Program-made: the position numbers and the translations under genes
NCBI GenBank assembly: GCA_964036195.1
Contig: OZ038456.1
Coordinates: forward strand, 12,834,001-12,898,000
From: Sphaerolaimus hirsutus
Taxonomy: Eukaryota; Nematoda; Chromadorea; Monhysterida; Sphaerolaimidae
Length of the DNA: 64,000 nt
Direction of reading: 5' to 3'
The notes under the pieces: model-generated
Told to the model about the DNA's origin: nothing
Seen by the model: only the letters and a program-made list of their open reading frames with translations
Databases searched by the model: none
Shown: one piece after another, positions 31,101 through 41,338 of the stretch
Position numbering within the stretch: the stretch's first letter is position 1
Layout of the letters: every line of letters begins with the position of its first letter

Positions 31101-32724
31101 GGCGTCTCCAGGATTTTGGCGCTCGCGGGCGCTCAATAGTTAGCAAATCACTCCTCCGGAGCAATAGATAGGTGAAAAATGTTTCTGGCAGGGGGCTGGG
31201 GGGGGGGGGCCTTGCAGGGGCCTGGCGCGGCCACAATATATACGCTTTGCAACGTTAAGAAGGCAGAAAGGGGAAAAAATCGCTAAGAATCAGTTAAAAG
31301 TAGCCAAAAGTAGGTATAAAATGCCAAAAAACAGCTATATAACCATGTATATAGCCAGAAAGCACAATTTTGAAGGTGAAAAACTATAAAAAGTACGAAA
31401 ACTGGCGATTTTAAGCGAAATTTGGGGCAAAACATCTCAAAAACCACACCAGCTAGATACATAGCTCAGCGATTTGGGGCGGGTGTTTGGGGGTACTAGG
31501 AAAAAATTTGCCTCGGAATACATAGATAGCTGACCAGCCTTCCGGATAGATAGATAGCTGCCCGATTTGGCGGAGCGCAGCCCCCCCGCCAGCCCCCCCT
31601 AGGAGACCCCTGTCTTCAATACTGCTGTTCATTCATCGCCCGAGCTGTTACTGGGTCGTTTACCATACATAAACCACAAACAAAGCTCTCACCCACATCA
31701 CCTTACCCCCCTCGCTAAGTAAACCGTAGGAACCCAAAGCAACCATCATTTGAAACATTACTTGACTCTTTACCTTTTTGGTATCCATTCCCCTATCGTC
31801 TCACATTTCGGCTTGTAGTCCACAGTTTCGATCCTGAGTAGGTTGTTCCTTATTCAAACAAAGAACGTTTACGCTAAACACACTTCCGTCAACGCAAAAC
31901 ATTACTAGAACAGATGCCAAACCCTACTGTTCTAAAACACTTCAAAAAGAGTCAACTCAAAACACCATCAAAAAAAGACCCTTTTCACTTTCTTTTCACT
32001 CCAGACCTCTTCCACTGATGCCTAAACATAAGCGAAGTCTAAAAAGTTCACTAATCTCATTCCCCAATGTTTTCACTTCACTCATATCTCAAAAACACTT
32101 AAAAAAGTGTGAAGAAAAAAACGAACAAATGTCCGTAATACACAGACGACCATAATAGACCACCCCCCAAAGCCTACAGCCCCCACCCGTTTCCCCCACC
32201 ACACCTACAAAAACAGCTGAAACTACACTTTTCTCATATCACATCCTATGCACCTATAACACCTCCTGTGTTCCAAACATAAACAACACAATGCTCTAAA
32301 AACCTCACCTTTCAACGTTTTCACTCGTAACAGCCAAAACAATCGGATTCTCCTCTTCACTCATTACACTCAATTCGTTCTGTACCAAGCTCACAGCTGG
32401 AGTAACGTATCTGCCACGTTTTTGCATGTGCTTCACCAATCCAAACACGCACTCCAACAACACTGACGGATTCTGAATGGTTGATAGAAAAAATAAACTA
32501 TTATAACACCATAAAGAAAAACCAAACAAAGAAACCAAGCCACATCTAACTTTGTTGCACATCACCTCAGCCAAACTGCACCTGTTGCCAGAAAACTTTT
32601 CCTCATCCAAAAAGTGACTAAATTCAAAAAGACGCCTCCTCACTGAATAATCACAGACAGTGCCCTCATTGACATCAACACGGTGCGGCCAAAACAGCTT
32701 GCACAATCTGTTACAGGTAACCAT
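28129..32724 (-). CDS. Unrecognised multi-exon gene, 3' half (seven exons)
   Basis: Seven minus-strand exons with AG/GT borders join without a stop. They are 32707-32566 (KLFWPHRVDVNEGTVCDYSV, ending RCSLAE), 32472-32309 (NPSVLLECVFGLVKHMQKRG..), 31833-31774 (IETVDYKPKCETIGEWIPK, only 60 nt), 30926-30851 (FTRDFALKYKVGRDETECPD), 30251-30120 (MPMTWSTKHRPVGSVVERCV..KKQ), 29074-28873 (acidic: DTQLDEKEADDVMEIDVDG) and 28283-28129 (ICTVFVDSEAQ..ELFYIMPKH, stop). The junction phases agree throughout (0, 2, 2, 0, 0, 1), which is hard to get by chance. An ATG at 32724 in frame with the first exon could be a start. Otherwise the chain continues from the transposase-like exons, although the phase at that join does not fit. 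No domain was recognised. Confidence 0.65.
28383..28818. mobile_element. CAGGGCCGTATCCAGG element
   Basis: CAGGGCCGTATCCAGGGGG at the left and AAAAATCCTGGATACCTCCCTG at the right are inverted. The interior has CTGCAGCCCCCC, ATTTTTCACC-type segments and TGTATATTTACATACATA, shared with the element at 47908-48338. No identical 8-bp flank is seen for this copy. It lies in the last intron of the gene ending at 28129. Confidence 0.7.
29121..29296. mobile_element. Short foldback, TAAACACTGGAATAAGACCCC ends
   Basis: TAAACACTGGAATAAG and ATTATTCCAGTGTTTA are inverted. The interior has ACTTATTCAAGG / CCCCCCTTCAATAACTCCCC, as in the TACCGTA family. It is probably a divergent member. Confidence 0.5.
29337..29831. 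mobile_element. CAGGGGTCTCC-family MITE
   Basis: CACGGGTCTCCAGGATTTTGG at the left and GGAGACCCCTC at the right, with the full family interior (GATAGATAGCTGGAAAG, AATATATAGGCTTTTTCAAGG, GATAGATAGATAGCTGACCG). Flanks CACATAGG and CACATGCA share only the first five bases. Confidence 0.75.
30333..30663. mobile_element. CAGGGGTCTCC-family MITE, internally deleted
   Basis: CAGGGGTCTCCAACATTTTCG and TAGCACACCCCTG bound a 331-bp copy lacking the middle third. Flanks CTACTTCC and CCACTTCT match at 6 of 8. It lies in an intron of the minus-strand gene. Confidence 0.7.
31099..31612. mobile_element. CAGGGGTCTCC-family MITE
   Basis: CAGGCGTCTCCAGGATTTTGG and TAGGAGACCCCTG bound a 514-bp copy. Flanks TTTTCAAT and TCTTCAAT match at 7 of 8. 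Confidence 0.85.
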
Positions 32725-33039
32725 GCATCAATAAACAACCATTTATTTTAAGCTTTTAAAAACACCAACAAAAACCAACTTTGCCAACAAAACACCATCG
32801 CTCATAAGCTGCCCAAAGCCTTGCAAGTCATCACATTCCAAATGCATGTCCAGCTAGTACCACTAACAAACCCTGTAAACAGCCATCTAAACGTTACATG
32901 TCATAAAAAACCTCAAAACACATGTAAAAAACTGTGAACAGAAAAAGGTCAGTACTTTACAGATCCCTTCCCATCCCTTCTCACACCCTCCACAACACTT
33001 TACATTACATTACTTTACATTACATTTACATGTTTTTAC

Positions 33040-34826
33040 AGGGTTTGCGAGTGGAACCTGCTCATTGTAGAACGACCACACCGTTGCCAACATGACATTC
33101 TCGTGAGAATCGTCCTGCGTAGTGAAAACCCTACCACCTGAGAAACAACCTCCAGAATAAACGTTTGTTGACCTAAACATACAGTAACAAAAACAACAAA
33201 ACAAAACCTTTATTTCACACCACGGCCTCGAATACACCCTGCGCACCATCTCCATGAAAGCATAAAAAGTGTACTGCCTGTGCACGGTAAACCGCCACTC
33301 TTCTTCACACAGAACACCCCGCATCAGTGGATAGTGACAAATATCTGCTGTGTTCTCCGATTTCTCCCTCTTCATTCGACCCATTTTGACCATTCGTAAT
33401 TTCAGATTTCGCCAGACTCCTTCAATCGCATTTGAATTGATCCCATCCTTCCGCTTGAACTCCAAATTATGGTTGACCATCTTGTGTTGGTAACCATTCT
33501 CCAACAGGCACTTGTAAGCTGACCATGAATCACTGACAATTTTCGCTCCTGAAACGACCATTTCTTACAAATACAAACCACTAAACTTATCCCTATCACA
33601 ACAAAAAAACAAAAAACAAAGCACACATACATACCCTCAACAACATTCTCCTTGATGATTGCTAACAACGTGCTTTTGTCCCTCCTCCTCACATACTTGT
33701 ACCTGACCTGAAAGTTAATCAAAGTTATACTATAAAAAAACACCATTATACCACATTGTCAGCTTTTCCTCAGTGAAGAGATACATAATGACACCCCACC
33801 ATACATATGAACAGGAAACACATGTTCACCCGCCCTTTTTCCACCCTCAACCGCTACCTCCCACACTGCACAAACCTACATACATCTGTTCACGACCTCT
33901 AAAAACAGAACAGCTTCACAACACATGCACCCCTTCCACAATCCTAACTGCCTGTATGAAGCCTTAACTCCACCCCCCCTTTCTACACCTCTGAAAAAAT
34001 TCAAACATCATCAACCACTTCACCCTGAAACACAACCAACAAAAACAACAAAAACCAACATCAGTCACTTTTCCATTGACAACCTCTACTAAGCCAAAAA
34101 CCCAAGGTCCATCAACAGCGGTGCCATAGTTTTTACTCCTCAGTTCAAACCGATCGCCCAGCCTAGGCCTTCCCTTTCTATTAGCTGACCTTTTCTTCCG
34201 GCCACGCATCAAACACTCGTCCATCTATAACGTATCAATCATTACTCTCTGCACCATTTTCATCAAAACAAAACAAAACACCTCAACTATAGAATCTTTT
34301 GTCAATCCCATTGGCCTTTGTTCACATTCGATCTGCCTGTTGAAAGACACAATCTGCAAAGCAAACAAAAGAATACAGTACACACCTGTTTCCATGAGAG
34401 CGTATTTTGATGAAACATCCTATTCTATCACATACACATTATCAGATATTCATCATTTTTTAATCTCAAACATTGAATAAAAGCATTCAATTCTTTCCAT
34501 AAAAACAATCTCAAACATTCATATTACAAAATACCTACACTACCTATCTACACAAACAAAAGACCCAAAACCCTTTGAACCCATTAACCACTCACACACC
34601 TTAACCTATCCACCAAACATCCAAACCCATCCAACAAACACATCTTCATCAAATTACATTCCATTAAAAAAAAACCCCTCACCTCTCTGCACAAATGTGT
34701 CCAGTCAGTCATCGTTGTATGACTTGGCATACTCTTTTTAGACCGCATCAAATCAACATGCAAATAATTGTCACAAACAAATGTCCTTGGCATCCCGACA
34801 GACCACCCATACATCAGATATAACAT
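33040..34826 (-). CDS. Merlin/IS1595-type DDE transposase-like gene with introns
   Basis: Exons on the minus strand are 34826-34683, 34353-34282, 34224-34069, 33707-33635, 33548-33221, and probably 33137-33040. The first five join in phase (0, 0, 0, 1). The ISXO2-like (DDE_Tnp_IS1595) core is visible: SIVE-MDECLMRGRKKR (first catalytic D), GPWVFGLVEVVNGK, VRYKYVRRRDKSTLLAIIKE, GAKIVSDSWSAYKCLLENGY (second D), then QHKMVNHNLEF and NSNAIEGVWRNLKLRM (catalytic E). All three acidic residues are present. Such transposases cut and paste DNA. Spliceosomal introns in the core and lack of flanking inverted ends may mean an old or domesticated copy. The junction to 33137 is not phase-consistent, so the C-terminus is uncertain. 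The frame there runs to a stop at 33010 (TTQDDSHENVMLATVWSFYN). Confidence 0.8.
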
Positions 34827-34856
34827 CTGCAAGGAGCACCTCAAAAGTCTAGATTA

Positions 34857-36570
34857 ATGCAAAGCTTAAGATGGTTCGCTGTGCTAAGCTTAAGATGGTT
34901 CGCTGTGCTAAGCTTAAGATGGTTCGCTGTGCTAAGCTTAAGATGGTTCGCTGTGCTAAGCTTAAGATGGTTCGCTGTGCTAAGCTTAAGATGGTTCGCT
35001 GTGCTAAGCTTAAGATGGTTCGCTGTGCTAAGCTTAAGATGGTTCGCTGTGCTAAGCTTAAGATGGTTCGCTGTGCTAAGCTTAAGATGGTTCGCTGTGC
35101 TAAACTTAAACCTAAGCCTAAGCCTAAGCCTAAGCCTAAGCCTAAGCATAAGCCTAAGCATAAGCCTAAACAATAAAGATAACATTTACAAAACCATAAA
35201 CGTAAGCTTAAGATGGTTCGCTGTGCTAAGCTTAAGATGGTTCGCTGTGCTAAGCTTAAGATGGTTCGCTGTGCTAAGCTTAAGATGGTTCGCTGTGCTA
35301 AGCTTAAGATGGTTCGCTGTGCTAAGCTTAAGATGGTTCACTGTGCTAAGCTTAAGATGGTTCGCTGTGCTAAGCTTAAGATGGTTCGCTGTGCTAAGCT
35401 TAAGATGGTTCGCTGTGCTAAGCTTAAGATGGTTCGCTGTGCTAAGCTTAAGATGGTTCGCTGTGCTAAACTTAAACCTAAGCCTAAGCCTAAGCCTAAG
35501 CCTAAGCCTAAGCATAAGCCTAAACAATAAAGATAACATTTACAAAACCATAAATGTAAGCTTAAGATGGTTCGCTGTGCTAAGCTTAAGATGGTTCGCT
35601 GTGCTAAGCTTAAGATGGTTCGCTGTGCTAAGCTTAAGATGGTTCGCTGTGCTAAGCTTAAGATGGTTCGCTGTGCTAAGCTTAAGATGGTTCGCTGTGC
35701 TAAGCTTAAGATGGTTCGCTGTGCTAAGCTTAAGATGGTTCGCTGTGCTAAGCTTAAGATGGTTCGCTGTGCTAAGCTTAAGATGGTTCGCTGTGCTAAG
35801 CTTAAGATGGTTCGCTGTGCTAAGCTTAAGATGGTTCGCTGTGCTAAGCTTAAGATGGTTCGCTGTGCTAAGCTTAAGATGTTTCGCTGTGCTAAGCTTA
35901 AGATGGTTCGCTGTGCTAAGCTTAAGATGGTTCGCTGTGCTAAGCTTAAGATGGTTCGCTGTGCTAAGCTTAAGATGGTTCGCTGTGCTAAGCTTAAGAT
36001 GGTTCGCTGTGCTAAGCTTAAGATGGTTCGCTGTGCTAAGCTTAAGATGGTTCGCTGTGCTAAGCTTAAGATGGTTCGCTGTGCTAAACTTAAACCTAAG
36101 CCTAAGCCTAAGCCTAAGCCTAAGCCTAAGCATAAGCCTAAACAATAAAGATAACATTTACAAAACCATAAATGTAAGCTTAAGATGGTTCGCTGTGCTA
36201 AGCTTAAGATGGTTCGCTGTGCTAAGCTTAAGATGGTTCGCTGTGCTAAGCTTAAGATGGTTCGCTGTGCTAAGCTTAAGATGGTTCGCTGTGCTAAGCT
36301 TAAGATGGTTCGCTGTGCTAAGCTTAAGATGGTTCGCTGTGCTAAGCTTAAGATGGTTCGCTGTGCTAAGCTTAAGATGGTTCGCTGTGCTAAGCTTAAG
36401 ATGGTTCGCTGTGCTAAGCTTAAGATGGTTCGCTGTGCTAAGCTTAAGATGGTTCGCTGTGCTAAGCTTAAGATGGTTCGCTGTGCTAAGCTTAAGATGG
36501 TTTGCTGTGCTAAGCTTAAGATGGTTCCCTGTGCTAAGCTTAAGATGGTTCGCTGTGCTAAGCTTAAGAC
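34857..36570. repeat. 24-bp minisatellite with (GCCTAA)n tracts, higher-order array
   Basis: The 24-bp unit AAGATGGTTCGCTGTGCTAAGCTT occurs in four blocks of about 10, 11, 22 and 16 units. The first three blocks each end in a short (CCTAAG)n tract (about 35111-35170, 35477-35525, 36093-36141), followed by a shared spacer ACAATAAAGATAACATTTAC and AAAACCATAAA. The hexamer equals TTAGGC on the minus strand. Units are almost identical apart from single substitutions (for example at 35340, 35881, 36503 and 36528), which indicates recent amplification of a higher-order unit. Because 24 is a multiple of three, several frames stay open over the array. These are not genes. Confidence 0.9.
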
Positions 36571-36613
36571 GGTGTATCTCACACAAAACCATATCACAAA
36601 CAGAACAATTCAC

Positions 36614-36738
36614 CAACTTGGCAGACTGTGAGGATTCGGTGCACCCTACCATCCTTTCTCTGCCAAGCAAAAACGCTGTTGTGAGCCAGCGATCGACCCA
36701 TCCGACAAATGCTACAGCGCGTCAATAATCCAGGCGCA
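36614..36738 (-). CDS. Putative upstream exon with C-x2-C motif
   Basis: The exon has an AGCCAG acceptor and a GTGAAT donor, and reads APGLLTRCSICRMGRSLAHN, then SVFAWQRKDGRVHRILTVCQ. Merlin/IS1595 transposases usually start with a small zinc-ribbon of CxxC pairs and aromatic residues. This exon has one such pair and the right position, on the far side of the minisatellite from the DDE exons. Its outgoing phase (1) does not fit the exon at 34826 (0), so another exon would be needed between them. Assignment is tentative. Confidence 0.35.
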
Positions 36739-37034
36739 CTGGCTGGGTCCCACGTAATGGTACCAGAGTGCACTAACAAATAATGTAAACGTCAATATAA
36801 AATGCCAACAAATCCTAAAGAGAGGGCTTTGTGGTAAGACACATAAAGACACACTCCACCTAAACTCTGACTGCATGTAAAGTCCCAGTTCAGGTAAATT
36901 CCTATTCAATCCATGCACATTTTCTGTGGGCAATTATCTGTACATGCAAGGTCACTGCACCACCAACGTACTCTACATACCAACAACTTTGCATGGTCCA
37001 GGCCGTTCGATAGATACGCATACATATGAAATCG

Positions 37035-37135
37035 CCTGGGGTCTCCAAGATTTTGGCCTTTGCGGGGGCTGCATAGATAGCAAATCCCTCCTCCCAAGCG
37101 ATAGATACCTGGATAATTTTTCTGGGGGGGGGGGT
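37035..37135. mobile_element. CAGGGGTCTCC-family end fragment
   Basis: CTGGGGTCTCCAAGATTTTGGCC, GGCTGCATAGATAGCAAATC and GATAGATACCTGGATAATTTTTCTGGGG are the first 100 bp of the family. The copy is cut at the G-run. Confidence 0.7.
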
Positions 37136-37194
37136 TGGGCATTAATACATAGGTGCCCATTTGAGGGCAGGGGCGTTACAGCACAATGATATAC

Positions 37195-38350
37195 TGGTAG
37201 AACGACCTCACAGGAACACTTTTTAGTATCAAAGGATAGTGTTGTGTGTGCTGCCAAAGGTGAATAAGGCGTCGTATGTTGCTGTATTATATAATGTTGA
37301 GGTAATGTGCTTTGATGTGGCTCCAGAGTGTGTAACTTGACTCCCAAAGTAAGAAGGTTCTTTTATAAGTTTGTTTGATCACTATTCCGTTCCAAGCTTC
37401 ACCTGAAGTCACCAAAGAATCCAGGTGTGTAAGGTGATATATGAACATGTCGACAAAAAATAGATATTTTTGACACAAATCAGCAATTATTATGCTATCC
37501 CATGGCTCCACAGCCATTATATGGTCATGTTTAAGATCACAGAGTACTGCCACTGTCTGATATACCTATATATGTTGACACAAGGTAATATCTGGGAGCT
37601 TTTAAAAAAAACGTTTTTTATTTAAAAAACGCTGTTGTTATTAAAACCTCGAGTTAAAAAAACGTTTTTTTCCAACACTAGTTGTGATCGACCTTGATTC
37701 ATTTCACTGTAACCTCACAGGAACACAGCACAGATGGATAAAAACCCTTTTTTTCAAGGGCCCTCCTTTTTTTTAAAACCACCTTTTTTTAAAAATGCGC
37801 TTTTTTTCTTTTTTTCAAAAAATGTCAACTCATTTTCTAGAAAGCTGCCAAACATGGTTGCGAGTCAATGTTTACTTCTGCATCAAATGGGTTGGAAAAA
37901 AACCTTTTTTTTACCTCGATGTTTTTTTAAAAAACAACCTTTTTTAAATAAAAAACGTTTTTTTTTAAACTCCCAGATATGACCTAGTGTCCACATATAT
38001 ATGTATATCAGACAGTGGCAATACTCTGTGATCTTAAACATGACCATATAATGGCTGTGGAGCCATGGGATAGCATAATAATTCCTGATTTGTGTCAAAA
38101 ATATCTGTTTTTTGTCCACATGTTCATATATCACCTTACAGACCTGGATTCTTCGGTGACTTCAGGTGAAGCTTCGAACGGAATAGTGATCAAACAAACT
38201 TATAAAAGAACCTTGTTACTTTGGGAGTCAAGTTACACACTGTGGAGCCACATCAAAGCACATTACCTCAACATTATATAATACAGCAACATACAACGCC
38301 TTATTCACCTTTGGCAGCACAGACAACACCATACTTTGATACTAAAAATG
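37195..38350. mobile_element. Large foldback element, arms of about 430 bp
   Basis: The left arm (AGGATAGTGTTGTGTGTGCTG, CGTATGTTGCTGTATTATAT, TTATAAGTTTGTTTGATCAC) and the right arm (GTGATCAAACAAACTTATAA, ATATAATACAGCAACATACA) are long inverted repeats. The loop is made of homopolymer runs with TTTTTTTAAAAAA. A half copy lies at about 42955-43410 and a fragment at about 650-840 within another element. Mirror-image frames in the arms (CDLKHDHIMAVEPWDSIIIA) are repeat-derived. Confidence 0.7.
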
Positions 38351-38379
38351 CCACAAAACCAATGAAAACAACCACCAAT

Positions 38380-38962
38380 TAGGGTTCAAACGGGATTGAC
38401 TTTTTGGGATCCGGATCAGGATCAGGATTCACTTTTTGAGATTTCGGGATCGGGATTGGAATCGGGATGGGCGTTTCGGGATCCGGATCGGCATTGGTTT
38501 TTTGAGGTTTTGGGATCGGGATCGGGATTGGCCGGGATTGGGGTCACGGGATCGGGATCGTGATTGGCATTTTTTCGGGGATCTGGATTGGGGTCTAAGG
38601 ATAGAGATTTTTGTCACTGTTCTGGCATTCACAGTTGTTCAAAAAGGTCTGAAAAAACTGTTGGATGCCAGAAAAGGGACATAAAATGGACGCTGGGGGT
38701 TTGCGTTCACATTTTTGCACGCAAAAATCTTTTTTTCACTTTTTATAAGTTCCACTATTTTTTCCGGGATCGGCATCCCGGACTTGGGAGATTCTCGCGA
38801 TCGGGATCGGGATTTGAAACTTTTCAGGATCAGGATCGGTATTTTTGGATTTCCAGATCGGGATCGGGATTGGGGTTTCGGGATCGGGATCGCCATGAGG
38901 ACTGCTGAATCCCGAAATTTCACAGGGTCCGGGATCGGGATCGGGATCCCGTTTGAACCGTA
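38380..38962 (+). mobile_element. GGGATC hAT-like MITE (copy C)
   Basis: TAGGGTTCAAACGGGATTG to ATCCCGTTTGAACCGTA. Flanks CCACCAAT (38372-38379) and CCACTAAT (38963-38970) match at 7 of 8. The core GTTCTGGCATTCACAGTTGTTC is shared with the copies at 8170, 44717 and 49872. Confidence 0.85.
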
Positions 38963-39059
38963 CCACTAATGTCATTTTGTGTGTGAAATTGCGCGCTTGC
39001 GCGCAAAAATTTTGCAAAATACCTAGTGCTTACACTAAAAATTTTGGCCGATGTTTTTT

Positions 39060-39236
39060 TTTAATAAAAAAAACATAACAAACACCTACTGCATAGATAA
39101 AACAAATTTTTGCAAGTGCTCTTTTTAAAAAAGGGCTCCGACTCTTCGGTTTTTTTTAAAGAAAAAGCGCTTGAAAAAAAAGCGCTTGAAAAAAAGCGCT
39201 TGAAAAAAAGCGCTTCAAAAAAAGCGCTGCCCATCC
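39060..39236. mobile_element. A/T-rich element fragment ending GCCCATCCCTA
   Basis: Repeated GAAAAAAAGCGCTT units (39160-39230) lead into CTGCCCATCCCTA, the end of the TAGGGATGGGC family. The opposite end is not recognisable. The AGCGCTT direct repeats number about five. Confidence 0.5.
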
Positions 39237-39439
39237 CTACAACAGACACACCTTCATTACTGACTATCCCTCTTTTTAAGATCTTTGACATTTTATACAA
39301 CATCTCACAAAATGTGCTAGTGCCACCAGAGCACTGGGACCTGAAGCACGGTCCGTAACTGTATGAAAATGTAAACACTCCCTTTTAAAAAGCACCAACT
39401 ATCTTTGAAATCATAAACTTTCTAACCTGTCACAACTAC

Positions 39440-39991
39440 CTTTGTACCCAACTGGATTGGGTAACAAACCCTCAGACTGCGCAAAACGGATAGCGGCCAA
39501 TTCACTCTCCATAAAATCCAATCTCCAAAACGCAGGGTTTTCTTTACCAGCTTTCTTATGCGCCACAAATCGCTCGTGGCCATCAGGCTCCGGTGGCTGT
39601 ACGTGAAAAGAGAAAGACATTTAGAGCAGAAACATTCAAAATAAAGTCGGAAGTTTGAAACGTTTTCCTAACTTTTCCATCTCAACCCTGAAACCTTTTG
39701 CAAGCGTCTTTTTCCCAACAAAACACTGCCACGGTCTCCGTTTTTTTAAAAAACAGTCCTCTTTTTAAAAACAGCACTCAAAAAAACTGTCGCGATCCCT
39801 AATACCGACATACCACCCCTAATACCGACATACGACAACAAACTAACAGCATGTGGACAATCACTGAAGCCATCAAGATTGGTTCGACGACGATATTTGC
39901 CCTCCTTTGACTTTTTTATCACCCTACGTTTGGTGCTTTTTCCGTAGCGTGAACGCACAAACGTGCGATACGGGTACGGCCGGGATGACAT
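39440..39991 (-). CDS. Two exons, basic putative N-terminus
   Basis: Exon 39991-39848 begins with ATG and encodes 48 residues rich in R, K and Y (MSSRPYPYRTFVRSRYGKST, KRRVIKKSKEGKYRRR, FSDCPHA), ending at a GTTAGT donor. Exon 39596-39440 (TACAG acceptor, GTAGTT donor) encodes PPEPDGHERFVAHKKAGKEN, then ESELAAIRFAQSEGLLPNPV. They join in phase 0. A tiny exon GPSALVALAHF (about 39338-39304) would fit the outgoing phase 1. The basic head suggests nucleic-acid binding or nuclear targeting. It may be the start of the transposase-like gene downstream. No family was recognised. Confidence 0.5.
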
Positions 39992-40074
39992 TTCATTAAA
40001 GCTTTTAGAACTTTACCAAAACAGAAAACTTCCCGCTTATAAAAAATCCCTGTGAAACCTCCCCACATTAATAA

Positions 40075-40529
40075 CAGGCGTCTCCTAGGGGGGGGCCTGG
40101 GGGGCGGGCTGCCCCGCCCCCCAAATTTGCCAGCTATCCACCTATCCCGGAGACCGGTCAGCTATCTATGTATCCCCAGGCAAAAACTTACGCCCCCCCA
40201 CCTACGTGCCTACCTATCTGGACCGATTTTTCAGAAACTTTGTCCCGATTTTTGCTCAAAATCATTAATTTTCATACCATTTTACAGTTTTTCACCTTCA
40301 AAATCACGGCTTACACCTATATACATGTTTATATACCTACTTTTAGCCCTTTTTAACCCATTTTTAGCGCTTTTTCCCCTTTTTGCCTTCTATGCACTGG
40401 AAAATTGTCCATATTTTGCCCCCGCGAGCCCCCCCAACCCAAGAAATTTTTTCCAGCTATCTATGGCTCCGGAGCAGCGACTTGCTATCTATCCAGCCCC
40501 CGGGAGGGCCAAACTCTTGGAGACCCCTG
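40075..40529. mobile_element. CAGGGGTCTCC-family MITE
   Basis: CAGGCGTCTCCTAGG and CTTGGAGACCCCTG bound a 455-bp copy. Flanks ATTAATAA and ATTAAAAA match at 7 of 8. Confidence 0.85.
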
Positions 40530-40639
40530 ATTAAAAACCAGATAAAATCAAAACACAGATAAATACAGTATTATGGTTTAGTACCAGAGTAGCTTGTACT
40601 CAAAGCAACACAAAAACCACACAGTCATAACAAAACCTT

Positions 40640-41045
40640 TTTATTAATCCACAACAGGCGTACACTAATGGCACTTTGATTAGAACCAAAAAAACACATT
40701 AAGAAGCAGTTAATAAACAATGACAATGATACATACATCAAAATCGGCTCTTTCAACTTTGACTACTATCTATAAACAGCGACAATCATACAATGATTAA
40801 AATCGCCTATTTTCGCCTTAAGTACTATCACAAAACGGGCACACACAAAAGAATGCATCTATACCTGTGGGCAGGTAAACCCAGTGCACATGTAACCAAA
40901 GTTTCCTCTCTTTTCTGTGCACCCATCAAAATCGCCTGTTTTCGCTTTGACTACTATCAATAAACAGTCACAATCATACAACGATTAAAATCGCCTATTT
41001 TCGCCTTAACTACTATCACAAAACAGGCACATACAAAACAATGCA
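40640..41045. repeat. Locally duplicated block with ATCAATAAACAGNCACAATCATACAA
   Basis: ACTATCAATAAACAG..ACAATCATACAA..ATTAAAATCG..CCTATTTTCGCC followed by AATGCAT..TATACCTGTG..TAAACCC..GTGCACATGTAAC occurs at 40770-40915 and 40935-41090. It appears again at 46710-46850 and 47200-47345, always next to the A/B exon cassette. It appears to be intron sequence duplicated with those exons. Confidence 0.6.
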
Positions 41046-41050
41046 TGTAT

Positions 41051-41338
41051 ACCTGTGCGGATGTAAACCCGGTGCACATGTAACAAAACTTTCCTCTCTT
41101 TTCCATGCGCCCAATCCCAATGGCGCCAGCGCTATCAATCCATTCCTGGACCGCTTCAGCGAACCTCTTCCCGCATTGACCGGGCTCACTAAACAAACAG
41201 CCCCACGATCCCCACGTCTACATGCACACCGGGTTTACATGCCCAGCGACTTGTTGCGCAAACAAATCGCATAAAAGAGTGCTTAAGAAACACTCACAAT
41301 CACAAAATGCTTAAAAGGTGTCCTAACAGCAAAAACTG
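41051..41338 (-). CDS. Exon cassette A/B, copy 1
   Basis: Exon A1 (about 41338-41301) ends FAVRTPFKHFVI at a GTGAGT donor. Exon B1 (about 41187-41051) follows a TGTTTAG acceptor and reads EPGQCGKRFAEAVQEWIDSA, then GAIGIGRMEKRGKFCYMCTG and a GTATAC donor. The same pair occurs as A2/B2 (47118 to about 46870) and A3/B3 (48412 to about 47480). B1 is the only B copy with a clean frame. C-x2-C in FCYMC could be part of a metal site. The identity is unknown and an alternative open frame exists in B1. Confidence 0.45.

Noticed and set aside
35105-36145. A chromosome end (telomere)
   Set aside because: The TTAGGC tracts are only tens of bases, occur three times in the interior of the window, and are followed by coding-like sequence on both sides.
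34857-36570. CRISPR-like array of regular repeats
   Set aside because: Units are contiguous with no unique spacers, and the context is a eukaryotic genome with introns.
34857-36570. Using TTAGGC to assign the genome to nematodes
   Set aside because: The tracts could derive from the neighbouring 24-mer. CTLD-PAN-CCP mosaics and the MITE landscape do not by themselves point to nematodes.
34857-36728. A 623-codon open frame and several other long frames on both strands
   Set aside because: They are all translations of the 24-bp satellite, whose length is a multiple of three. The unit is open in several frames at once, and the repeats are nearly identical at all codon positions.
37200-38350. 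Mirror-image small proteins (CDLKHDHIMAVEPWDS)
   Set aside because: The same peptide is encoded in both arms of a foldback element on opposite strands, which indicates repeat origin.
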